Shown here piece by piece: positions 54,370-64,000 of a stretch of DNA of 64,000 nt. A model generated the notes under the pieces. The model was not told where the DNA came from and did not search any database. It saw only the letters and a program-made list of their open reading frames with translations. The position numbers and the translations under genes were made by a program. Each line of letters begins with the position of its first letter. The first letter of the stretch is position 1. The DNA comes from Isoetes taiwanensis (taxonomy: Eukaryota > Streptophyta > Lycopodiopsida > Isoetales > Isoetaceae): positions 3,697,799 to 3,761,798 of the forward strand of contig JAJEKV010000040.1 in assembly GCA_021234155.1 (NCBI GenBank), in the 5' to 3' direction.

Positions 54370-54990
54370 ATGGTAGGCCAAAATATGAAGTTAAAACTAT
54401 TTTACTCCATTTTTATAAAGTTTTTACCCTTACGTAGGCATTTTATGTTTTGTGCCATGGCAAAACAGAGTCAAATTATGCACCTTGGACATATTTATAG
54501 ATATTTTCTTTTTTATTCACCAGATCATTGAATCATCTATTATGATGATGAAAAAAATGAAAAAATTGGTAACTGCATCAGTCTACAACTTGGTGATGAT
54601 AAACTAGAAGATACTGCACATGATATAAAAGATAAAGTGGCAATTGAAATTATGATAGTATAGGAGATTTCTAATGATATTATTTTGCTCAATTGAATTA
54701 TTTTGTGATGCATTAAACATGAGCATCTATGCTATATCTAGAGACAATTACAGATATATCAATGAATGAGTAGTGAAATGAGTGATGCTACATCTAATAT
54801 AAACAAAAACAACAAGAACATCAATGTGACATAAATAATGATACAATAGATATCTCTAGTAAAAAATATCTATAGTGCTATTTTATAGATAAAGAACGAG
54901 TTCTTCTTTCAACATTTCGTGTTACCGTCCTTTGCCTCATCTTTAATCTGTGCTTGATTAGATCCTATATATTCAAACGTCGAGCAAGTG
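54370..54990. other. Region without recognised gene
   Basis: AT-rich sequence; nothing recognised. Confidence 0.5.
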
Positions 54991-54999
54991 CGCTTCTCG

Positions 55000-57975
55000 G
55001 CTGATTTTCCTGTGAGGAAGGGCATTGCTGCGTCAAGCTGCTGGTTTAATAATTCTAACTTCTTGAACTTTGGATCAAGCTCTTCGCTCTTCGCATTTCT
55101 TTTCAGTTTCTTCTACGAGGGCCCTAGCTTCTGCCAGTCTCTCTTCATAGCCTTTGGCATCTAATTTGTCCAATATGTCATCCAAATTAGTCAAATCCAT
55201 ATGCTGAGTAATATTCACATCGGGCTGATCCGTATTTATAATTGAAGGCCCCCTGTAGACGGTATTTCTTTTTTCTTTCAGCTTATTTGCTTCTTCTGGC
55301 TTAAGAATAGACCTGATTGATTCAAGAAAGGCACCTAGAAGATTCTCCTGCACATGGATCTTGTTGTAGTTAGCTTTGATATACTCAAAATCAAACCCTG
55401 CAATGTCAAGAAGTCGCTGCTCGGTAAACTCTGGAAACTTGCTTGCAAGCTCTTCAAAACTGGCATAACAATCGTTCATAATGCTATTAGCATAGGACAA
55501 TGTTTCTCGGTGCATAAGAGGAATTTCCTGATGTCGATTGCCCTTTGTTTACAGTCATAATGACCGGCATAACCTGACTGCACTTTCAAGTATGTTTTTC
55601 CTTCTAAATTTCATCCATAATAAGCTGGGAAACTTCGTCATTCGACATACCACGTAAGTAGCCCAAAAAGGCTTTGCTGAAGAAATCTTTGGTGGGCCTA
55701 TCAGGCAATTCACCATGATCATCCACAAGGTTCCTGCCCGTCCACTTAGAAACAACCTACATAAACTTGGACCAAGGCTCTTCTTGCATGAATATGAATT
55801 GCTTTTCATCTTTTAACTCCTTCACCTTCAATGTTGTGGTTGCCACCTCAACAAAATCCTGCAAAATAAATAGGTCATAAGGATCGCGTTGGCAATCTTG
55901 CCAATCAAAAAGATAAGTACTTACCTTCCATGCAAATGTCACAGTTGTTCCTATTGGTCCTTGTGGTAGACATCCATAAGCTTTGTATTGATTATGAAGT
56001 TGCTGGAGTTTTTCCACGATGGGTTCCTTATAGACTATGTTAGCAATTATATTCTTTGTCAATCAGATTCCCATTCAACACTCGAGTTCTTCTCTTTGCA
56101 TATGCCTTTGCAAATTCTAATCGTTGCTGAACATCACCGATGTGGGAACACAACAATTGAGCAGCAAATATACTCTGGTTGCCAAAAATAATATAAAATT
56201 TCTTTCCAGTCAAGTCCTCTGGCACTGGTCATGAGACCTTCTTCCTGTTCTACATGTCAATAGATCAGCTAAATGCAACAGATCACAAATGACATTGTAA
56301 AACAAACATCACTTACCTCGTAATTGGATCGAACGGCACTACATCTGCAGGCGTCAGCACTTCCGTAGGGCAAGATTTAAAACTCCTCAGTAATGTCTAG
56401 ACATGGTCGTTGGACCGAGTTCTGTGTGTCATATTGGCTGCTGCAGATTCACAATAAAAAATACTGACTTTAGTGAACCAGTTGACCTTCGTAGGATAAA
56501 ACCTCTTGAACTCTTCCAACTTTTGAGTAGTTTGATCTGCCAACTTCTTTTCCTCCTCAGGATTAAATTTCAGTTCAGGAGGCAGGCGTACTGCACTAGG
56601 GTAGGTGAGAACAGATGATGAAGCTGTGGGAATATCAGAAGATGTAGGTGTGGTGGAAGTGAACTGTTTTTCAGATGGGTCTGTATTTAACTTTCTCAAG
56701 ATGATAATTAAATTTTTTAATCTTTGGAGCAGAGGTGTCTCTGGGCTTGTCAGTGTCTGCTTGAGGTGGAGGCATAATCAGTCTTGGTTCAGTGGGATTC
56801 TGTACAACAGAGCATAGAGCATTACCACTTTGAACCTGTGTTTGTTCCTTGGCATGAGATGGCTCACAGAGTGTGGCCAAGGGAACCACTTGCCTTTTCT
56901 TAGCCACGGCTCTCAGCCAATTAGTATCCATGATTTGAGGCATCTTGTTATCCTTCTTGGCCTTAATCGCACAAGAAAATGGTTTTTTATCATTTGCCAA
57001 GCCATTCCTACCTTTGCTGAAGCCAACCAGCAGATCACGATTCCCTTTGATGCCAGCAAGAGAAAGGGAGTCGTATGATGGAAGGCTCCATCCGTAACCC
57101 TTCGTGCTCGTAGGAACATTCTTCGCACTAGGTGGTTTATTTAACTTGCTCGCAATTATTATAGAAGGATCGTAATTCTGCCATCTCAGCACATACTTCA
57201 TAAAAAGCAGCTGTTGAGTATCTTCCACGCTGCATATGAGGGCATTCTCAACATTATTTTTGCATCCTTCCCACATTGCTACTATGATGCCCATCTGTTC
57301 CACGTGCTCTGAACCTTTTCCTGTCGAAAAGAAAAGACACAAGTTCTTTCTTCTGTCTCTTTTGGTCTGTGGTATTGCCTTAGCTATCTCCATAGCCCAC
57401 TTTCGGCTTGCAGAAGAGGGTACTATTTGTATAGGCTCCACATCTGGACCACCGAACAAGTCCAAAGCTGCAAGAAATACTCGAATTTGTCAGTAAAGGT
57501 GACTGAGATCGCGGTCGCGATCTACTATTGGCATGCATACTACTCCAAAGAATTTGGCAATATAGCTATATCATAATCGCAATTGCGACTATTTATACTA
57601 GTAGCCGTAATGAAATAAACTGAAAGAGATCGCGGTCGCGATCTGTTCGATTAGCTGGAATGCATTTTACTATAAAGAATCTAGATATATAGCTATGTGA
57701 TAATCGTGACCGCGATTTGATTTACTACTCAGTTTAAAACTAGGATTAGATTCATGTCAACAGGATCGCGGCCGCGATCATGCGAAGCTCATACTATATC
57801 AAATAACGTGGGAAAAGTGCTCATTTTGAGAAGTGCTCAAAGAGAGCACGGAAACTAACCTGATTTTAGGGCATCCGTTTGCTGATGACGGTCTTCATTT
57901 TCTCGAAGGCACTGGAAATGACAGCTAAGGCACTGAGGAGGTATTGCTGAGGCGGAGGCCGATATATATAGAAGC
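55000..57975 (-). pseudogene. Decayed multi-exon gene of unknown function
   Basis: A minus-strand gene-like unit with clear GT-AG introns at 57859-57468, 56316-56245 and 55924-55859. A TATA-like stretch at 57963-57971 precedes exon 1. Exon 2 is open for about 260 codons (AMEIAKAIPQTKRDRRKNLC, LLFMKYVLRWQNYDPSIIIA, SLPSYDSLSLAGIKGNRDLL). Later exons read PFDPITR; EDLTGKKFYIIFGNQSIFAA; FAWKVSTYLF; VSKWTGRNLVDDHGELPDRP; and FEELASKFPEFTEQRLLDIA. A Glu/Lys-rich coiled-coil tail follows (LAEARALVEETEKKCEERRA). Stops interrupt the frame (TGA after KKVS; TAG after SKFM; TAG after DEI; TGA after KEKHT), and there is a frame change near 56690. I do not recognise the family; a TE-derived gene is possible. 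Confidence 0.55.
57507..57779. repeat. Array of CG-rich palindromes in intron 1 of the unknown gene
   Basis: GATCGCGGTCGCGATC occurs at 57507 and 57628, and the perfect palindrome GATCGCGGCCGCGATC at 57764. Decayed versions sit between them (AATCGCAATTGCGAC at 57574, AATCGTGACCGCGATT at 57702). Spacing is 54-74 bp, within roughly 120-bp diverged repeat units that share ATATAGCTAT. Confidence 0.9.
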
Positions 57976-58009
57976 CCGGGAGTATTTGTTGGCGTAATTA
58001 TAGGGCACA

Positions 58010-58160
58010 GTTATTAATGGTGGCGCATTTATTAATGTTGACGTATTTATTGATGACGGCGTAATTATGGCGTATTTATTGACGACGACGTATTTATGGC
58101 GGGATTTATGTCGATGGCCACATTTAAGAACGATGATGCGCTATTTATGGCGGGGTCCAG
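58010..58160. repeat. Degenerate GGCGTATTTATTGATGAC repeats
   Basis: About six imperfect units of (G)GCGTATTTATTGATGACG lie just upstream of the unknown gene's TATA-like site. They could be promoter-proximal repeats, but there is no direct evidence of function. Confidence 0.6.
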
Positions 58161-58334
58161 GTAAAGTAGTGCCATTCCTTCTCCTAAAAATCAGCCAACG
58201 AATTTGCCTTCTCTCTTTTTATACTAAGCTAGGCCCTATGCCCATGTGACAACATAATGCTGGCTCCTCCCATGACGTGGCTATTTACATTTATGAGGTA
58301 CTTATCCATTTCATTTTTAAATGCTGCATTAATT

Positions 58335-58415
58335 ATAAATTATTAGCCTTTCTTAATGATGCAAAGCAATGTATGGCAGCAACATTTATGCACCTTGCTA
58401 TTATCCATTTCATAT
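58335..58415. repeat. Dispersed repeat, copy 1
   Basis: AAATTATTAG then CTTTCTTAATG, GCAAAGCAA, GTATGGCAGCA and CATTTATGCACCTTG occur in this order here and again at 61515-61595. The copies differ at a few positions. Confidence 0.8.
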
Positions 58416-58419
58416 TTAA

Positions 58420-60230
58420 ATGTTGCTTTAATTATCTAACATATGTAATTATTAGTGGCAAGATGCTTTCGTCCCGCAAAAGAAGGGGCCTGCTTCTTGC
58501 TTACCACCCAAAAATTAACACGTGGACTAGATTGCTTAAGCACAACAATTGACACGCAGATATTTTCTCTCTCCTCCACGATATGCAAGAATCGACACAT
58601 TTTCTGTCCGCCGACATAGCCAGGATGATTTCGGCACTGGAGACATCTTTGCAATGCTTGGCAGGTTCAGAATAGTTTGTGACATTAAATAGAATTGTTT
58701 AAGCACAGCGTTTCATGCATGCTTTTCGAAATCAATTCCGTAGTTTCGTACGGACTTTTCAATTCTATAGTTTAGGTTTAGGTGCAAGAAAACATAGCTT
58801 ATTTCGCCCTGCGCCTACAGAGCTTCCCTTGCTGGATTTATTCGTCTCCAAGCAGTTGCAAATCCTTATGCCATAGGCTAGTTTTTACCATCGGATGAGA
58901 TTATTCCCATCAGATATGCCTTTGGAATAATTGAGTAACAATTTTAGTAGGATCTATGTAAAACATGCAAGCTTTGGCGATTGCATAAGCTACCTTTACC
59001 ATTCTTGAATGGTAAGGCAGGATCGGGCCAGTGTGTCAACATTAGGCCAGTGCGTCTAAAATATCCTTAGCTTCTCATTTGCTTGCGCAATATATATGTT
59101 GGGCTACCTTGTTAGTTTACTTGCTCTGATTCTATCTCATCTGTTGCTAGAGGGCTTATTCTGTTGCATTTTTAGTCACCTTTACTCTTTGAGAATCTAG
59201 AATGTTCGCAAAGATAGTGCGAAGATAGGGCAGCGAAGAGAAAATGCTCAAAAGATAAGGATTTGGATTAAAGTATATAGATCAAGCTCCTGATTCATAC
59301 ACAGTTTAAACTTTTCGAGGAATTGATCTCAGTGTTTCAGCATTTCGTTCCAGGAATCTCCAATATTTGTGTTTGTGTTCGGAGGACTTTTTTTTGCATC
59401 ATAGCAATAAATGAAGTAAGTTGCCACAGAAGGAAGGCATGTATTCTATGTTTGCATAAAAATTATTTCCCGTACTTATTCCATGTTTGCATAAAAATCA
59501 TTTATTGCACACGTTTCAGGATTTTCGCTCGAGGGTTTTTTTACAGAATTGCAGTTCAATTTGTCCGAGGGAAACTTGATGTTTTGAAGTTGAGGATTTG
59601 CACTTTGTTCTTATACAACTTCTACTACAACTTGCACATGAATTTATTTAATGCAACACAAAGATGCACTATAAAGGTAAATTGTCGATCATTTGTTTAA
59701 GAGTTGTTGATTTTAATCTGATCCACATGTAGGATTTATGCAAGATTATTAAGAGACATGTTAATTTATGATCCAATCTAGAATACAACGAGACTATGCT
59801 TCAATTTCTATTTGAGATACATCTAATTCTCCTGCTTTGCAAGAAAGTGACATTGGCTAGATCCAGTTCCTTATTTTTGACATACTATATTTCACATTTT
59901 TAGAACTTCACATTTGGCCCGTCTTTTGCTTAAATCAAAGGCATTAATGTCGCTTTTATCTGCCCTTAATTGTAAATATTGTTGATTAAGAACGTTCATG
60001 TTCCTCAAGGGAAAAAAAAGTACATTTTGTGGTGCATTTTTATGCAGCTATATTAATGTGAAAAACTTCACGTTCTGGAATTCTAACATGGTATATGTTC
60101 CAGTGATGCTGCATGTTCCAGATAGCATTTGCTTCACTTTCTACTTTAGGTTTCCACATGGCTCTGCTCTCTCAGACTAAAACATGTACGTATAATTTGG
60201 AGTATAATGAAGAGCTATTTTTCTTTGTAC
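58420..60230. other. Region without recognised gene
   Basis: AT-rich DNA. Frames such as 59323-59700 (+) have no recognisable motif and unbalanced composition (Phe/Ile/Cys-rich). Confidence 0.5.
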
Positions 60231-60239
60231 TCTAGGATG

Positions 60240-60356
60240 CCAAAAGAATTTCAATTGAGAGAAAGAAGTTGAAAATATCAGCATACGAATTTCCATCAGC
60301 ATTCCAAAAGAATTTCAATTGAGAGAAAGAAGTTGAAAATATCAGCATACGAATTT
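60240..60356. repeat. 64-bp tandem duplication
   Basis: CCAAAAGAATTTCAATTGAG begins units at 60240 and 60304; 53 bp of each unit are identical. Confidence 0.9.
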
Positions 60357-60838
60357 ATTTTAAAATAATAAGAATAACAAATAAATGTGAATGTAACTTC
60401 TAATGCAACTGTTTATGTGTTTGAGTCTGTGCAACAACCAATCTCATATTTGTTGTGACTGGTTATTTGAATTGTAAATCGTTCTAATGTTTTGGCATTG
60501 CCATTAAGTGCAAAAATGAGCAGTGTTAGATTTGAATGTTAGATTTGAGTGCTAGATTTGTCGAAGATAGACACTTGAATTTTTTTTGTTCATATTTAAA
60601 CATTAATAATAACAAATAAATGGGAGTGTAACTTCTAATGCAACTTCTTATGTGCTTGGGTGTTTATGCAACAATTAATCTCATATTTGTTATGTAATTT
60701 GTTATTTGCATGGTCAATGATTCTAATGTTTTGTCAATGAATACATCTAAACACAATATTACACTCCTTGACTCATAGAAACTTTTTAGAGGCTCGGGGT
60801 TGTTAAATAATGATGTCTACTACAATATTTGTGGAATT

Positions 60839-60893
60839 AAGCTATTTGAAACAAAGAATAGAATAGAATGGTTTTTAAGCTATTTGAAACAAA
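60839..60893 (-). mobile_element. 21-bp LINE-tail insertion with 17-bp TSD
   Basis: AAGCTATTTGAAACAAA occurs at 60839-60855 and again at 60877-60893. Between them is only GAATAGAATAGAATGGTTTTT (21 bp, shown here as the interval 60856-60876). That insert matches the 3' border of the pentamer-tailed LINE copy 1 at 3540-3563 ((GAATA)n then G and T-run). Confidence 0.7.
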
Positions 60894-61514
60894 AAAGATA
60901 ATGAGATGACTACATTTGATTTGTCAATAAATATGTCTACCACATTTTTTTACGGAATTAAAGCTATTTGAGACAAAGAAGCCAATGATATGACTGGTAC
61001 ATTTCAATGAGATGACTGGTACATCTCAAAATTTTTATGGTATTCAAAAAGTTAAATAATCCCATCGAAGATACACAAGGAACTTTATTACCAAATATCA
61101 AGATGCTAGAATTTTAAAGTTTGAACACCCCATGTTGAGTGATAAAAAAAGCTTAGGCAACATTTACATGTGACTATATTGTGTAACATAGCTTAGGCCT
61201 ATAATATGCAACATGAATAAAAGTAGTCATCTCTTCCAAAAACCCCATATTGTGCAACAAGAATAAAAGCAGTCTAGGCAACATTTACATTTGACTGCAG
61301 TGCAGTATCTATCTCCACCGACATAAGAGCCCCCGATCCTAGGCATCAACACATAGCTAGAATCGTGAGTTTAAACCTCAAATATTCAACAACCCCTTCC
61401 ACATTGATATAAATCTATTACCATGCAGGTTTGGGAACCAAAGAAATGTTCGCGGCGGCCTTGGCTGCCGAGATAAATTTCTTGTAAATTATTAGTCATT
61501 AAGGCTGTCGCGAT

Positions 61515-61595
61515 AAATTTCTTGTAAATTATTAGTCTTTCTTAATGTGCAAAGCAACGTATGGCAGCAGCATTTATGCACCTTGGTATTATCCA
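61515..61595. repeat. Dispersed repeat, copy 2
   Basis: Second copy of the repeat found at 58335-58415. It is preceded by a local duplication of GATAAATTTCTTGTAAATTA (61470 and 61511). Confidence 0.8.
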
Positions 61596-61771
61596 GCTTA
61601 GTATTTTCATCTAACTCTTGTCATGTCATGTCATGCACCCATGTATACGTAAGATTTGTATTTAACTAGCTTTTTGACATATGTTATAATACTAAAAAAA
61701 TAACTTCAATGCTTAGAAGAATATGAAAGGCAAATGTTCCTTACTTGATTTTCCCGGCTAGACCTTAGGCT

Positions 61772-62053
61772 CGGTACATTACTGCAACAACATCCGCTAA
61801 ACTAGGCCAGAAGAGCCCGTGCCCAGCTTCACATTCATTATAGCAGAAGCTATTGTGTAAAGATCTAGCTTTCTGCCATAGCCATTAAACAAGAGTTTCT
61901 TCTCCGCCATAGCCGTTAAACAAGAGTTTCTGCCAGAAAAATCTCTCCCGGAATTTTTTTTACCATACGTAACGTTTATTACGTTTGTTAATTTCCGGCG
62001 TTCGGAATTCTGCCGGAAACTTTTTCTCGGCGGAATTCCTCCCGTCCAGAAAT
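61772..62053. repeat. 0.28-kb direct repeat, left copy
   Basis: Begins near CGGTACATTACTGCAACAAC and ends near GTCCAGAAATT. It matches 62977-63262 along its length with scattered substitutions and a 1-nt T-run difference. Inside it a 30-bp motif (GCCATAGCC…TTAAACAAGAGTTTCT) is itself duplicated. Confidence 0.88.
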
Positions 62054-62514
62054 TATCTAATACATAACCTTCACCACCCATAAATTACTTGAAATTATAG
62101 CCTAAGTTTTTTTCAGGCTATTTTTAGGTGATTTTGGGCCTAAGTTTTCATGCGGCGCTCTGGTGGCGCCGCCAGTTGATATTATATTCGATTTAAAATA
62201 TTAATTTAAGACAGTCAACAGTGATTCAAAACTTAAAACACATTCAAACCATTAAAACAGATTCAGTTTGATAGAAAGAAAGTTTCAACATTCAAATTTA
62301 AAGTTCACAGTTGAAAATTCACTTTTCAAGTTCACAGTTGAAAGAAAAACAATGAAAAAGTGACCAACTAAAAAACAATAAATATAACACTCCAACTAAA
62401 AGACATGACTGTCTCCATGTTTCTACACTGGAATCTTAAACTCGAAACCTCTGAAACCTTAAACTCGCAACCTCGAAAACACCGCAACTAAAACACATGA
62501 CCTGCCTCTCCTCC

Positions 62515-62595
62515 TCAAACCTTAAACCGAACATCAGACGACTCCCAGCAACTCAAACCTTAAACCGAACCTCAGACGACTCCCAGCAACTCAGA
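62515..62595. repeat. 40-bp tandem duplication
   Basis: CAAACCTTAAACCGAAC then TCAGACGACTCCCAGCAACT occurs twice in succession with one substitution. Confidence 0.88.
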
Positions 62596-62976
62596 ATTTA
62601 CCAAGAACTTGAAATATCTTCCAAAAAACAAATGCAAGATCAAACACCTGCAAGATTCAACAGAAAACATAGTTAGAAGAAGCATATAAAAGAAAAAGTA
62701 AAAAAAAAAAACAAACAAACACCTAAAAGCTTTGCACAAAGCTTACGTCGGCCGAAAGATCCTGGCCTAGCGCCTCCAGAATCGTCGTCCAAATCAAAAT
62801 GCAAGCCGTCGGGCGACCTGGCGCCTCAAAAAACGTCCTCGACGAAGGTCTCGCCGGAGGAGACATGGCGAAAAAAAAGGGAATTACAGCAAAAAAAAAG
62901 GACCTTTTATACCCCTGCCGACGTGGCAGGGGTAATTTCTGGGTAGTGAAGGCCACGTCGGATAAAGTTCATGACC

Positions 62977-63262
62977 TGGCGGTACAGTACTGCAACAACA
63001 TCCGCTAAACTAGGCCAGAAGAACCCATGCCCAGCTTCACATTCATTATAGCAGAAGCTATTGTGTAAAGATCTAGCTTTCTGCCATAGCCATTAAACAA
63101 GAGTTTCTTCTCCGCAATAGCCGTTAAACAAGAGTTTCTTCCAGAAAAATCTCTCCCGGAATTTTTTTACCGTACGTAACATTTATTACGTTTGTTAATT
63201 TCCGGCGTTCGGAATTCTACCGGAAACTTTTTCTCGGGGGAATTCCTCCAGTCCGGAAATTC
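62977..63262. repeat. 0.28-kb direct repeat, right copy
   Basis: Second copy of the repeat at 61772-62053, starting about 1.2 kb downstream. The ends lack TG…CA, and no primer-binding site or polypurine tract was seen between the copies, so an LTR pair is not supported; a diverged tandem duplication of about 1.2 kb is also possible. Confidence 0.85.
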
Positions 63263-64000
63263 CAATTCCTAAGCGAGATTCCTCGACATCAGACCAAAAA
63301 CGGGAAAAGGGACATAGGCCTACCCGCGAAATGCCCTTGTCTGTTTTCTTGAAGAGGCCTGATCCAAAGTGCCTCAACCTCGGAAACCAGATACAGAAGC
63401 TGCCGATTTCCAGCTGAGGACATTTTCCAGGGAGGCTAGAACTAGGCACTGAATATGGCGATCAGGTGCATCAATCTTTTTCTTAATAACAAGTTTCTTC
63501 TTCTCAACACGTTCTTTTCTCTGTAAAATAGGGCTCAGGCTGTCTTGAATGGTAGCATTCCTCTATTATACATCCAAAATGAGGAAAACTCAATTGGCCA
63601 TTTGTAACATAGATCCAAAGACATCAAGCTTTGCATTCATATTCTAAAACGGTTTTTTTCTTGTAATTTATTTTCATTACTGCCATCGTTCTTGTGTATG
63701 TTCTGATTCATAGATAGCAGTTAAAAACTCATGGGATGTGCGCTTCATAATCATGTCCATGGCGTCATATTTCCTGCTTAGATGTTGTTACTTCTGCAAA
63801 TTTATAAATATCATTCACGGGATAAGATTAAGTTTTTTCTTTTCTTCAAAATTCATACAGATTGAAATTTTCCTTTTTATTGTATTATTTAGATCTGAAA
63901 ATATCATAATGTTTATTGATCCTTTCTATATTCATGTGCTTAGCCCGCTCTATTTTTTGCTCAATGTACGAAATGATAAACATCCCCTGATCTGAAACAT
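63263..64000. other. Region without recognised gene
   Basis: Unique-looking AT-rich DNA; no frame with recognisable similarity. Confidence 0.5.

Noticed and set aside
55000-57975. Stop codons corrected by U-to-C RNA editing
   Set aside because: Such editing is known for organellar transcripts; this locus has spliceosomal GT-AG introns and is nuclear. C-to-T decay is simpler.
61772-63262. LTR retrotransposon or TRIM
   Set aside because: No TG…CA ends, primer-binding site, polypurine tract or matching target duplication could be seen.

Overview
This window is nuclear DNA from a land plant. The evidence is GT-AG introns in an amino-acid transporter of the plant AAAP/LHT type, remnants of PLS-class pentatricopeptide (PPR) genes, a plant Enhancer-of-zeste SET-domain fragment, a CACTA transposon and plant L1-type LINEs. 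The species cannot be named from the sequence. The many PPR remnants and the unusual LINEs would fit a repeat-rich fern or other non-seed plant, but that is inference.

Layout. 1-2.4 kb: low-complexity DNA with two minisatellites and one short retro-insertion with a 16-bp target duplication. 2.4-11.7 kb: a PPR pseudogene split by a nested stack made of two copies of a LINE whose 3' end is a pentamer repeat, one of them split by a 5.2-kb CACTA transposon (TIRs and a GTG target duplication are visible). 12.3-13.5 kb: a minisatellite, an eIF3c fragment and a palindrome. 15.3-15.8 kb: a broken CLF/SWN-like SET domain. 16.7-22.5 kb: an eight-exon LHT-like transporter, the best host gene, with one apparent 1-nt frameshift. 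23.0-47.2 kb: a head-to-tail array of at least six non-LTR retrotransposons plus one miniature copy, all on the minus strand. Each is separated from the next by a (GA)n/(TC)n tract and each ends 3' in the same hairpin and TC tail; one also carries a nested L1-type LINE. 47.9-49.6 kb: more PPR and pentamer-tailed LINE remnants. 51.4-54.4 kb: a minisatellite and a plus-strand L1-type LINE. 55.0-58.0 kb: a decayed multi-exon gene of unknown function on the minus strand. 58-64 kb: AT-rich DNA with small duplications and two 0.28-kb direct repeats.

The main discovery candidate is the 24-kb LINE array. These elements appear to use (TC)n/(GA)n microsatellites both as landing site and as 3' tail, so each insertion leaves a target for the next. 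Their ORF1 (coiled coil plus an L1ORF1p-like RRM and C-terminal domain, no zinc knuckle seen) is unlike that of most plant L1 LINEs. Microsatellite-specific LINEs are known from the animal Tx1 clade; whether this plant family is already described needs a database search. No rRNA, tRNA or CRISPR array was recognised.
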